From Chryseosolibacter sp964551035 (GTDB taxonomy: Bacteria; Bacteroidota; Bacteroidia; Cytophagales; Cyclobacteriaceae): a stretch of 64,000 bases of DNA. The notes under the pieces were generated by a model. It was given only the letters and a program-made list of their open reading frames with translations. It did no database searches and was not told the DNA's origin. Positions 44,801 through 52,843 of the stretch are shown one piece after another. Both the position numbers and the translations under genes were made by a program. Location of the stretch: positions 40,772-104,771 of the forward strand of contig CAZKBK010000016.1 of the NCBI GenBank assembly GCA_964551035.1. The letters run 5' to 3'. The first letter of the stretch is position 1. Every line of letters starts with the position of its first letter.

Positions 44801-45083
44801 ATTGAACTTCCTGGCAATGCTGCCGGAACGTCTGGTCGTCGTAACCGAGTTCCTGCTTGAGTTCTTCGGCGAGTTCGTTGTCCTTACCCTTTGCGAAATC
44901 GTCAAGATAAGCGAGGATCCGGTCCTTCATTTCCTGCGAAGCCTTGTTGGTAAAGGTCACCGCAAGGATGAATTTGAAGTAGTCTGCCCGAAAACGGAGC
45001 GCGAGCTTCAGGTATTCACGCGCCAGGGTGCGGGTTTTACCGCTTCCGGCGGAGCTTCGGTATATGGAAAATACTTTTTGCAA
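41817..45083 (-). CDS. AddA-like UvrD-family helicase-nuclease subunit
   Basis: I start at the TTG at 45083 because it follows GAAGG by a few bases and places the Walker A loop SSAGSGKT at residues 10-17, as in relatives; a GTG at 45215 would add 44 unrelated residues. The 1088-residue chain has UvrD motifs: DEFQDTSGMQW (motif II), IHKSKGLQFKYVIVPF (V) and YVAFTRAERGL (VI). A PD-(D/E)XK nuclease site is at the C-terminus (RMDRLIF, VIDFKTGEKK, QVLEYM). With the AddB-like partner it should resect DNA ends for RecA. Confidence 0.88.
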   Translation of the reverse strand: MQKVFSIYRSSAGSGKTRTLAREYLKLALRFRADYFKFILAVTFTNKASQEMKDRILAYLDDFAKGKDNELAEELKQELGYDDQTFRQHCQEVQSAILHQYSGFAISTIDAFFQRVIRSFTREAGLVGDYRLEVEHDAVLEQVIDNLIDELGKNRELTDWVVEFARENLENERAWDVRYNLIEFAKEIFREEFKAVEDEVNKTTGDPAFFRNLRERLWSMKNRFLGRVSRPAREVLEVIDAQVWGYDDFKWGKNSGIQKFFLQHAYNRNISSLEEPKERMRSAFMEAKNWPGPGTAFAKEIATVAETRLIPALQEIVRAWDEDYAVAVTAEVALRNLYVYGLIADIARKLKEFKDENNLMLLADAPKFLNGVIQDSDTPFIYEKVGSFFRNYLIDEFQDTSGMQWKNFQPLIVNSLDQGYPAMVVGDVKQAIYRWRGGDLSLLQQQIISNVGEHRAGVRALATNFRSAPEIVNFNNELFGEAAKHVALETGASIPLEAYKDVAQDNARAFKGFVKIFFIQESDDRVESTGTRRRWYDDAMEEIPKAMEELQGKGVRLNEIAILVRKNDEGQRIASWLLEYRNSPRARAACRYDVVSNESLRIDGAACVNLLLGAMRYLLNADDAVARAQLGFEYARLHEPSRDLPVVFSVSNQAFFENNLPPAFTARKVVLKKLSLIELTETLIEIFALGNDEGEMVYLQAFQDIVLEFYHRERSDLAAFLEWWEDNRQKRSVQVAGEVEAAQILTIHKSKGLQFKYVIVPFCSWGLDHDAWQAPNLWVRSKARGFDDAGYLPVKYGKVLERTFFSPYYSEERTKTYLDNLNLLYVAFTRAERGLIAVAPHPGVRQARNTVASLLFNSLNSSKTLSDRWTTPEGAWASGELVNETEEARPHTATLSLRQYRSSSWREKLVIRQSAKTYFDAVSEKEIRIRYGILMHTILSRLIYADDIDKVLRDIVSEGLILPEETQAMKDQLSTLLQTETVATWFTRDWEVRTEVPVLLPGGQESRMDRLIFQGKRGIVIDFKTGEKKKAHHQQVLEYMNILHQMNFVDVTGFLLYLDDQAVLEVTSAVRLRTRTKPSSDQLSLGFK

Positions 45084-45128
45084 AGCGTTGCCTTCGATGC
45101 CCAAGTTTAACAAGTAATCATGACAAGT

Positions 45129-45155
45129 ACTGTCCCGGGGAAAGCTACCTCGCGA
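45129..45155 (+). repeat. Weak third match to the 36-bp element
   Basis: ACTGTCCCGGGGAAAG followed after three bases by CCTCGCG resembles the first two thirds of copies A and B, with an extra C and an insertion of three bases. The dyad GACGTGTC half is missing. It lies in the leader of the AddA-like gene. Homology is uncertain. Confidence 0.25.
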
Positions 45156-45322
45156 GAAAAATACCGGGAACACGGCCGTCCGCCGGGAGTGGGGCCTGCG
45201 CAATCTTTCCTGCACTGGTCCAATCCGGATGGATTCTTAACCTTTTTCAGGGATTTTTGCGAGGGTTATGACTCTATTAATATAAGCGAAACCCTTCCCC
45301 TATTTAAATGGCTTCAAATCGC

Positions 45323-45330
45323 TAAATTTG
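45323..45330 (+). promoter_or_regulatory. -7 promoter box of the CHAT gene
   Basis: TAAATTTG matches TAnnTTTG exactly, 27 bases before the ATG at 45358. The -33 position has no TTG. Confidence 0.5.
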
Positions 45331-45357
45331 GTGTCGTACGCTAAACCAACCTATACC

Positions 45358-48300
45358 ATGAACAACGCCAGGCGTCTACTGTTCTTTCTACCGATAGTGC
45401 TTTTGATCGCATGCGCCGCGCAGGCCCAGAATAAGAAACTCGACAAGCGACTCGGCAAGATCAATACCTTCTACAATGCGGGCAATTTTGAAAAGGCTCA
45501 AAAAAAACTGAGCAAGTTCAAGAAAAAGGTTTTGAAACTCGGCGGCGACAACGGCTATATGGTAACCTACCACCTGAAGTCGGCGCAGATCAGTTTCGCG
45601 CTGGGTGTGGTGGGCGAATTCGAGACGAGTCTCAACGAGGCGCTGAACACCAGCCGCACGGCATTCGGCGAAACCAGCACCACCTACGCGATCACGCTCC
45701 TGGACGCGGCCGACAATTACCTGAACTATGGCAATTTCCGGATGGCCCGCGCCTATATCGAACAGGCAGAAACCATCCTTACGAACACCAACGAACTGAG
45801 CGAGGTGTTGAATGGACGTATCGTGCTGGCCAAGGCCGAAGCCATGATTGGACAGGGGTACTCCAACGACGCCATCAAACTGCTGGGCGAGCATGAGCAA
45901 TATTTTGCAAAACGCGCTGTAGACAAGGAGACTTATGTGGAAGAGGGAGAGATCAAGACGCGCAGGGTTCCCGACAATGAGATTTTCTCAAGGTTCAACG
46001 ACTACGCGAGGCTGAAGATGCTTACCGCGAACGCCTACGCCAAAAAAGGAAGGTTGTCCGTGGGGGGCGACATTGATGAGTCCGATGCAGAAAGAACTTT
46101 TAACGAGCTGGATGGATGGCTGCGCGGCAGGAACGGGCGCTACCTTGGAGGTGCAACCCTCGTTGATATTGAATACCGCTATTTGTGGGCGCAGGCCTAC
46201 CGCGAAAACGGCAACAAGGAGATGAGCGACAAACGCCTCCAGTTTGATAACATCCTCGCCGACTTAAAAAAGAAAACCAGCCCGACCCACCCGCTTGCGC
46301 ACGAAGTGTATCTCGGCTACCTCCAGTTGCTCATGGAAGGTTCGCAAAGCGCCCGATACCACAACGTGAAGCTCGAATACGAACGATTGATCGACCGCTA
46401 CTATCCCAAAACCAGTCTGCATCGCGTGAATATGAAAGCGATCGAGTTTGACGCGAAGATGGCAAAGGACCGGACGAGGACACTCGAAAACGATGCCCTT
46501 AACGTGGTCGGCTCTGAATCAATGCCGAAGAATCACAAGACCTCCGTGCGCATTTACAAGTTCCTCTACGATGTCGCCGTGACCGAACAACGATATGCCA
46601 ACGCCGAGACCTACCTGAAGGAGCTTGTGGCAATCACAGCGGACCTATGCGGCGAAAACACGCCGAGACACCACCTCGCAAAGGTCCGACTCGCCAATTT
46701 CTATCTGGACTACACCAACCGCATCGACGAAGCCGGAAAGATCTACCAGGAGAGTTTTCTTGACGTCATCCAAAAACAGTACGACATACGCCACCCCGAT
46801 ATCATTCCCGCGCTTAATCACATCGCCCAGTGGTACGAATACACCGACAATTTCGAATTGGCTACCAAGGCGTTGAACGATGCACGGGAAGCGGCCCTTG
46901 TCAAGTATGACAATGCCGACATTCTTCTGGGAATGGAACTTAACCATATCGCAAAACTTCAGGTACGTCTCGGCGACTACGACGCCGCCGAAGCCAATAT
47001 TTTGAAAGCGATCGAAGTCATCGACCTCAGGCATAATCGTGAATACGCGGAGTATGTTCCTGCCTATACCAGCGCACTCGAAACACAAGCGCGGCTATTC
47101 GGCGTTAAAGGTCTCTTTGACGAAGCCCAGGACAACCTGAAGGAAGCGGAAAAGGTCAAGCGGAAATATGATATTCACGGCCAGGATGAGTTGTCAGCGG
47201 CGGTCGAACTTGCGGCGCTTTATATCCAACTGGGACGATATTCCGACACCGACGAGCTGCTCGACAATCTTATCGATGAATACGAACTTCTCTTTGGGAA
47301 AAACACACTCCGCCTGATTGATCCTTTGGTCAACAAAGGCCGGATACTCCTCGCCAAAGGGGACTATACGGAAGCTGCCCATGTCGCCACACGCGCAAAT
47401 CAGCTGGCGGTAAGCATCTACGGAGAGGGTTCAACCAAGGCAGCACCCACCCAAAAGCTCCTTTCGGACATCAACTACACGCTCGGCGATTACGAAAATG
47501 CGGAAACGAACATTATCAAGGCGATAAAGAGCCAGGAGAAACAATTCGGTCGCATGCATATTGAAGTGGCGAAATCCCTCTCTCAACATTCGCTTATCAT
47601 GTTCCATAAGGGTGGCAACAAAGACGAGATCGAAAAACTGATGCTTGAATCCCGTGACATTATGGCGGCGAAACTCGGAAAGGACAATCCTCAATACGCG
47701 GAAATCCTCAAGAATGTCGCCGTGCTCTATATCTCGGAAGGAAGGTACGACATCGCGTTCCATTCCCTGACCGTGGCCGAGGCCATTTGGAAAGCAAAAA
47801 CGGGCCGCAAAAACAATATCAATACCGCCGCCATCTACACCCTCACCGGCGATGTATACTACCAATTGAAGAACTACGACAAAGCTGAGGAATTCTATGA
47901 CAAGGCTAAAAACCTCTACGCGCGATTTTTCAGCAAGAGTCATCCGGAGTACGTCAAGATTGTATCCAAGCTGGCCAAGGTGGCCTATATGGAAAAGGAC
48001 TACAAAACGTCAAGGGACCTTATCGAGACCGCGCTCGACAACTACGAAGGATTTATCAAAACCTATTTCCCCGCGTTGAGCGAGCGCGAAAAGGCAAAGT
48101 ACTGGAACACCATTCGCGGCGACTTTGAATTCTACAACACGCTTGCTTTCAGCAACCTCGATGACTTGCGCAGGATCACAGGAAGGGTATATAACTACCA
48201 GCTGCTGACCAAGGCCCTCTTGCTCAGTTCCTCCATCAAGATCCGCGAGCGCATCCTTAACAGCAATGACGAAACGTTAAAGGCGCAGTACAACAACTGG

Positions 48301-49620
48301 GTCGACAAGAAGGAATTGCTGACCCTGGCGCTCTCGATGAATGAAACCCAGCTGACGGAAAACGGAATCGATCCGGCGCGCCTGCAACAGGAAGTTGAAA
48401 GCCTGGAAAAAGAACTCAGCCAGAAATCAGAGCTGTTCTCTCAAAACGTCGAGACGAAACGCATTCAGTTCACGGACGTAAAATCGGCCTTAAAGCCCAA
48501 CGAAGTGGCCCTGGAGTTTGTGCGCTACCGGCATTTCAGCCACACCTTTACCGATTCGGTGATCTACGCGGTGCTGTATATCAAGCCTGAGTTCAAGGAA
48601 CCGAAGGCACTCATCCTCGAAGATGGCCAGCGCATGGAAACGCGTTTCTTCGCCTACTATCGAAATGCAATCATGAGCAAGGTGCACGACCGGATCTCAT
48701 ACGGTGTCTTTTGGAAACCGATCATCGATGAGATCGGCCAGGTGTCCACAATCTATCTCTCTGCCGACGGCGTCTATAACCAGATCAACCTCGAGGCAAT
48801 CCCTACGCCGGATGGCCGATATGTGATCGACAATTCGAACATCGTGCTGGTCAGCAACACGAAAGACATCTTCCTGCGCCAGACCAAAGGCAGACAGCAG
48901 TCGCAGGAAAATACCGCACTGATGTTCGGCAACCCGACCTTTTACGTCAGCGCGTCGACCAACGACCGTACCATCGCGCCGCTACCGGGAACCGAAAAGG
49001 AGATCACGCAGGTGGAAGCCATCCTTCAGGACAAGGGTTGGCAAACGGCGGAGTACATGGAAAAGCTGGCCGCCGAAGAACGGATCAAGGAAGTCAACAG
49101 TCCTAAGATCCTTCACTTTGCAACCCATGGCCTATACAACCCCATTGAGGAGGTCACGCTTCAGGAGCAGATAGAAGGCAACGAGGCCGTGCTCACGCAG
49201 AACCCGCTGATGCGTACCGGCCTGTTGTTGAAAGGCGCCGGCGACCTCCTCGAAAAGACCGACTACAACTACAACATGGAAAGCGGTATCCTCACCGCCT
49301 ACGAAGCCATGAGTCTCAACCTCGACAAGACGGATCTTGTGGTGCTCAGCGCCTGCGAAACCGGTCTCGGCAAACTCGAGGCCGGCGAGGGCGTGATGGG
49401 CCTGCAACGCGCATTCCTTGTGGCCGGCGCCAAAGCCCTTATCATGAGCATGTTCAAGGTCGACGACGTCGCCACGCAAAAACTCATGCAGAAGTTCTAC
49501 CTCAAGTGGACAACCACCAACAACCTCCGCCAAAGTTTCATCGACGCCAAAAAAGAACTCAGGCTCGAGTACCCCGAACCGATCTATTGGGGCGCGTTCA
49601 TGATGATTGGGCTGGAATAA
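45358..49620 (+). CDS. Exported TPR-CHAT protease-like protein (1420 aa)
   Basis: The ATG at 45358 begins MNNARRLLFFLPIVLLIACAAQAQ, a signal peptide, possibly with a lipobox-like LIAC. About residues 25-900 are many TPR-like units (for example FEKAQKKLSKF, YDAAEANILKAIEVI, YDKAEEFYDKAKNLY); a coiled coil follows. The C-terminal 330 residues are a CHAT domain, a caspase-like clan CD fold, with catalytic His1257 (HFATHG) and Cys1333 (LSACETGLG). The dyad is intact. Substrates are unknown; since it is exported, it is unlikely to be a cytoplasmic defence effector. It stands alone, closed by a terminator. Confidence 0.9.
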   Translation: MNNARRLLFFLPIVLLIACAAQAQNKKLDKRLGKINTFYNAGNFEKAQKKLSKFKKKVLKLGGDNGYMVTYHLKSAQISFALGVVGEFETSLNEALNTSRTAFGETSTTYAITLLDAADNYLNYGNFRMARAYIEQAETILTNTNELSEVLNGRIVLAKAEAMIGQGYSNDAIKLLGEHEQYFAKRAVDKETYVEEGEIKTRRVPDNEIFSRFNDYARLKMLTANAYAKKGRLSVGGDIDESDAERTFNELDGWLRGRNGRYLGGATLVDIEYRYLWAQAYRENGNKEMSDKRLQFDNILADLKKKTSPTHPLAHEVYLGYLQLLMEGSQSARYHNVKLEYERLIDRYYPKTSLHRVNMKAIEFDAKMAKDRTRTLENDALNVVGSESMPKNHKTSVRIYKFLYDVAVTEQRYANAETYLKELVAITADLCGENTPRHHLAKVRLANFYLDYTNRIDEAGKIYQESFLDVIQKQYDIRHPDIIPALNHIAQWYEYTDNFELATKALNDAREAALVKYDNADILLGMELNHIAKLQVRLGDYDAAEANILKAIEVIDLRHNREYAEYVPAYTSALETQARLFGVKGLFDEAQDNLKEAEKVKRKYDIHGQDELSAAVELAALYIQLGRYSDTDELLDNLIDEYELLFGKNTLRLIDPLVNKGRILLAKGDYTEAAHVATRANQLAVSIYGEGSTKAAPTQKLLSDINYTLGDYENAETNIIKAIKSQEKQFGRMHIEVAKSLSQHSLIMFHKGGNKDEIEKLMLESRDIMAAKLGKDNPQYAEILKNVAVLYISEGRYDIAFHSLTVAEAIWKAKTGRKNNINTAAIYTLTGDVYYQLKNYDKAEEFYDKAKNLYARFFSKSHPEYVKIVSKLAKVAYMEKDYKTSRDLIETALDNYEGFIKTYFPALSEREKAKYWNTIRGDFEFYNTLAFSNLDDLRRITGRVYNYQLLTKALLLSSSIKIRERILNSNDETLKAQYNNWVDKKELLTLALSMNETQLTENGIDPARLQQEVESLEKELSQKSELFSQNVETKRIQFTDVKSALKPNEVALEFVRYRHFSHTFTDSVIYAVLYIKPEFKEPKALILEDGQRMETRFFAYYRNAIMSKVHDRISYGVFWKPIIDEIGQVSTIYLSADGVYNQINLEAIPTPDGRYVIDNSNIVLVSNTKDIFLRQTKGRQQSQENTALMFGNPTFYVSASTNDRTIAPLPGTEKEITQVEAILQDKGWQTAEYMEKLAAEERIKEVNSPKILHFATHGLYNPIEEVTLQEQIEGNEAVLTQNPLMRTGLLLKGAGDLLEKTDYNYNMESGILTAYEAMSLNLDKTDLVVLSACETGLGKLEAGEGVMGLQRAFLVAGAKALIMSMFKVDDVATQKLMQKFYLKWTTTNNLRQSFIDAKKELRLEYPEPIYWGAFMMIGLE

Positions 49621-49635
49621 CGACTCCCCCGATAG

Positions 49636-49668
49636 GGCCACGTGAATTGCTTCGCGTGGCCTTTTTTT
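49636..49668 (+). terminator. Terminator after the CHAT gene
   Basis: GGCCACG and CGTGGCC form a seven-base stem with a 12-base loop, followed by seven T residues, 15 bases after the stop codon. Confidence 0.8.
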
Positions 49669-49775
49669 ATACCCTTTGACAATCCGCGTGCAAAGTTGTT
49701 ATTAAAAAAATATTAACGAACCTTTACCTTTTGGCCTGCGCTTCCTTACTTGGGCTTCATTTAAATGAATCGCTA

Positions 49776-51026
49776 GTGGAACTCTATTACTCGTTTTCAG
49801 TCCTCATCGTCGTGGCATCGGTATTCGCCTATCTGAATCTTCGGTTCATTAAGCTTCCTGCCACCATTGGTGTCATGCTGATGGCGATTTTCCTCTCAAT
49901 CATCATAAGAGTGGGAGGTACGAGCATTTTTCCGGACATCACGGCGGACTTCATGACGATTATCCGCGGCCTCGACTTTACCGAGGTACTCATGGGCGCC
50001 ATGTTGAATTTCCTCCTTTTCGCGGGCGCTATTCACGTCAATTTTTCAGACCTGCGCGAGCACCGGATGCCCATTTTCACATTTTCTACGGTCAGCGTCG
50101 TGATGTCGACCTTCTTTGTCGCGGGGTTGCTCTATTATTCAGCGCCGTTGGTGGCCATTGAACTTCCCTTTATCTATTGCCTTTTATTTGGCGCGCTGAT
50201 CTCGCCGACAGATCCCATTGCCGTTCTCGGTGTGTTAAAACAAGCGAAGGTGCCAAAGTCTCTCCAGACCAAGATCGCCGGAGAGTCCTTGTTTAATGAC
50301 GGCGTCGCCGTCGTGCTTTTTGCGGTCATCCTGCAGATCGTCCAACAACGGAATGTCGATCTCTCGGCCGGCGACGTCGCCTGGCTGTTCATACGGGAGG
50401 CCGCCGGTGGATTGTTACTCGGTCTGGCCCTTGGATTCATCGCCTCACGCGCCATGCGCAGAATTGACGACTACATCGTCTCTGTCCTCATTACCCTCTC
50501 CGTGGTTATGGGTGGATACCTTGTAGCACGAGCGGTACATATTTCAAGCCCGCTGACCATGGTTGCAGCCGGGCTCATTATCGGCAACTATGGTAAGAAG
50601 ACCGCCATGTCAGACATCACAAAGGATTATCTCAACAAGTTCTGGGAATTGGTAGACGAAATTCTCAACGCCGTGCTCTTCCTGTTCATCGGTTTTGAAT
50701 TGCTCATCATCCCCGATCTCCTTGCCCACTGGACGCTGGCCATGCTCACGATTCTCATCGTGCTGTTGGCAAGAACGCTTGCGATATGGTTCCCCGCACT
50801 CATCGTGCCTTTTCAAAACAAGTTCACCCGCTCAACGCTTGTCGTCCTTGTGTGGGGCGGGCTGCGCGGGGGCGTATCCATAGCGCTCGTATTGTCAATG
50901 GGCAGTGGCCCCATGAAAGACTTGCTGTTGGAGATTACCTATTTTGTGGTCGTCTTTAGCATCGTCGTTCAGGGACTCTCCATCGGGAGCGTCGCGCACA
51001 AGGTCCTGAAAGGACGAACCGGATGA
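49776..51026 (+). CDS. CPA1-type Na+/H+ antiporter
   Basis: The 416-residue protein has about 12 membrane helices of the NhaP/CPA1 family. The GTG at 49776 is chosen because it gives MELYYSFSVLIVV, the normal start of this group; a TTG 45 bases upstream adds an unusual leader. The ion site region ISPTDPIAVLG and the ESLFNDGVAVVLF motif with its Asp are conserved, as is WGGLRGGVSIAL near the end. It exchanges sodium or potassium for protons in the inner membrane. It ends with helices rather than a long cytoplasmic tail. Confidence 0.92.
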   Translation: MELYYSFSVLIVVASVFAYLNLRFIKLPATIGVMLMAIFLSIIIRVGGTSIFPDITADFMTIIRGLDFTEVLMGAMLNFLLFAGAIHVNFSDLREHRMPIFTFSTVSVVMSTFFVAGLLYYSAPLVAIELPFIYCLLFGALISPTDPIAVLGVLKQAKVPKSLQTKIAGESLFNDGVAVVLFAVILQIVQQRNVDLSAGDVAWLFIREAAGGLLLGLALGFIASRAMRRIDDYIVSVLITLSVVMGGYLVARAVHISSPLTMVAAGLIIGNYGKKTAMSDITKDYLNKFWELVDEILNAVLFLFIGFELLIIPDLLAHWTLAMLTILIVLLARTLAIWFPALIVPFQNKFTRSTLVVLVWGGLRGGVSIALVLSMGSGPMKDLLLEITYFVVVFSIVVQGLSIGSVAHKVLKGRTG

Positions 51027-51070
51027 AGGTTTTCTCCGCTGAAATTTGTACCTTCCCCTGCCTCTGACCC

Positions 51071-51457
51071 ATGAAAAGATCGTTGACGTTTGGCCTGACC
51101 CACATCGCTGTCTCCGTACGCGACCTCCGGAGAACAAAACAGTTCTACCAACGCGTTTTCGATATGGAGGTGATGTACGATGAGCCGGACTTCATCCAAC
51201 TGACCACGCCAGGCGCGCATGACATCCTTGTTTTTGAGAAGAAAGCGGACGCAAGCGGGTCTTCCGGTGGAATAGCGCATTTCGGGTTCCGCCTGCGCGA
51301 ATCAAAGCACATCGCGGACGTTAGGGAGAAAATTGTGGATGCTGGAGGTGTCATCATAGACGAAGGAGAGTTTGTACCGGGTTCGCCCTACATTTTTTTT
51401 CAAGACCCCGACGGCTACGAGGTGGAGGTGTGGTACGAACTGTTGCCAAAGGATTAA
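51071..51457 (+). CDS. VOC-family (glyoxalase/bleomycin-resistance fold) protein
   Basis: The 128-residue protein has two beta-alpha-beta-beta-beta modules of the vicinal-oxygen-chelate fold: FGLTHIAVSVRDLRRTKQFY with metal-ligand His at the start of module one, and GIAHFGFRLRES in module two, ending FFQDPDGYEVEVWYEL with a conserved Glu. These would form a divalent metal site. The substrate is not known; lactoylglutathione lyase, dioxygenase or resistance activity cannot be told apart. It lies between the antiporter and the two-component genes, 13 bases ahead of the latter. Confidence 0.88.
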   Translation: MKRSLTFGLTHIAVSVRDLRRTKQFYQRVFDMEVMYDEPDFIQLTTPGAHDILVFEKKADASGSSGGIAHFGFRLRESKHIADVREKIVDAGGVIIDEGEFVPGSPYIFFQDPDGYEVEVWYELLPKD

Positions 51458-51470
51458 TTTTTCAAGGATC

Positions 51471-52838
51471 ATGCTCACCGCCAGCATCCTTATTGTCGAC
51501 GACGATTCCGACATCCTTGAGACCGCCCGAATGTTTCTCAAGCAGGAATTCTCCACCGTTCACATTGAACAAGACCCCACGAAGATACCCGGAAGGATGG
51601 CCACGTACGCTTACGACGTGATCCTTCTCGATATGAACTTTCGCGCGGGGCTCAACGACGGGGAGGAGGGATTTCGTTGGCTGAATGAGATCCTGCGGAT
51701 CGATCCCCAGGCGGTGGTGATCCTCATCACCGCATACGGCGAAATTGACCTGGCGGTTCGGGCCATCAAAAAGGGCGCCGTCGATTTTGTGCTGAAACCG
51801 TGGAAAAACCAAAAGCTTCTCGGCACAATCATGGCTGCCCTTCAACTGCGGCAATCCAAAATGGAAATACGGGACCTGAAGACCGCGCAGGAAAAGCTCG
51901 TGGATGTCATGGCGAAACCGGACCGCGACTTCATCGGCGAATCGCCAGCCATCCAGCGTGTTCGGGAACTGATCGACCGTGTCGCGGGAACCGATGCGGA
52001 CGTGTTGATCCTTGGCGAAAACGGAACCGGGAAGGAACTGGTTGCCCGCGCCATCCACCGTAATTCTCTGCGAAAAAACAAAGCTTTCATCTCCGTCGAT
52101 CTTGGGTCCATCGCCGCCACCCTTTTTGAAACCGAACTCTTTGGTCATGTGAAGGGCGCCTTTACCGATGCCCGACAGGACAAAGCCGGAAGGTTTGAAC
52201 TTGCCGCGGGTGGAACCATCTTCCTCGACGAGATTGGAAACCTCTCCCCCGAGTTGCAGGCAAAGCTTCTGACCGTCCTGCAAAGCCGCGTACTGCAGCG
52301 CGTCGGATCGACCCAAACGATTCCGGTCGACTTCCGGCTCATCAGCGCAACCAACATGCCGCTTAACGACATGGTAGTCGATAAACAGTTCCGCCAGGAT
52401 CTCCTTTACCGTATCAACACCGTTGAAATACGCGTCCCGCCGCTGCGTGAAAGAACCGAAGACATACCCCTTCTCATCGATCATTTCCTTGCCCGCTACA
52501 GCAAAAAGTATAAACGCCAGGACATCAAAGTCGATAAGTCCCTCCTGACCCGCCTCAAGAACTATCACTGGCCGGGAAACATTCGCGAATTGCAACACGC
52601 CGTGGAACGGGCCGTGATCCTCAATGAAGGACGCGTGATCACCGCACCCGAACTCATGATGGGCCCGGGGGGACAAAAGCAGCGTCGGGAAGACACCCCG
52701 AAAACCCTCGAAGAAATGGAGAAGCGTTTCATCCTGCAATCGCTCGAAGACCACGCCGGTAACGTCACGCAAACCGCCATCACGCTCGGCATGACGCGGA
52801 CCGCACTCTATCGACGGATGAAGAAACACGGAATTTGA
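51471..52838 (+). CDS. Sigma-54-dependent response regulator (NtrC family)
   Basis: The 455-residue protein has a receiver domain (about 5-125) with phosphoacceptor Asp54, an AAA+ domain (about 150-380) with Walker A GENGTGKE (182-189), and a Fis-type helix-turn-helix at the end (QTAITLGMTRTALYRRMKK). The sigma-54 contact loop reads GAFTDA (229-234) in place of GAFTGA, a variant I also know from other Bacteroidota regulators. The ATG at 51471 starts at the receiver strand ASILIVDDD. The kinase gene follows after five bases; rpoN lies 4 kb away. Confidence 0.94.
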   Translation: MLTASILIVDDDSDILETARMFLKQEFSTVHIEQDPTKIPGRMATYAYDVILLDMNFRAGLNDGEEGFRWLNEILRIDPQAVVILITAYGEIDLAVRAIKKGAVDFVLKPWKNQKLLGTIMAALQLRQSKMEIRDLKTAQEKLVDVMAKPDRDFIGESPAIQRVRELIDRVAGTDADVLILGENGTGKELVARAIHRNSLRKNKAFISVDLGSIAATLFETELFGHVKGAFTDARQDKAGRFELAAGGTIFLDEIGNLSPELQAKLLTVLQSRVLQRVGSTQTIPVDFRLISATNMPLNDMVVDKQFRQDLLYRINTVEIRVPPLRERTEDIPLLIDHFLARYSKKYKRQDIKVDKSLLTRLKNYHWPGNIRELQHAVERAVILNEGRVITAPELMMGPGGQKQRREDTPKTLEEMEKRFILQSLEDHAGNVTQTAITLGMTRTALYRRMKKHGI

Positions 52839-52843
52839 CCGTC

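Noticed and set aside
45358..51026. CHAT gene and neighbours as a defence island
   Set aside because: The CHAT protein is exported, no gasdermin, toxin, TIR, nuclease-effector or CRISPR gene adjoins it, and the flanks are housekeeping genes.
51462..52829. A 455-codon frame antisense to the sigma-54 regulator
   Set aside because: Same length as the regulator because it mirrors it; no recognisable protein features.
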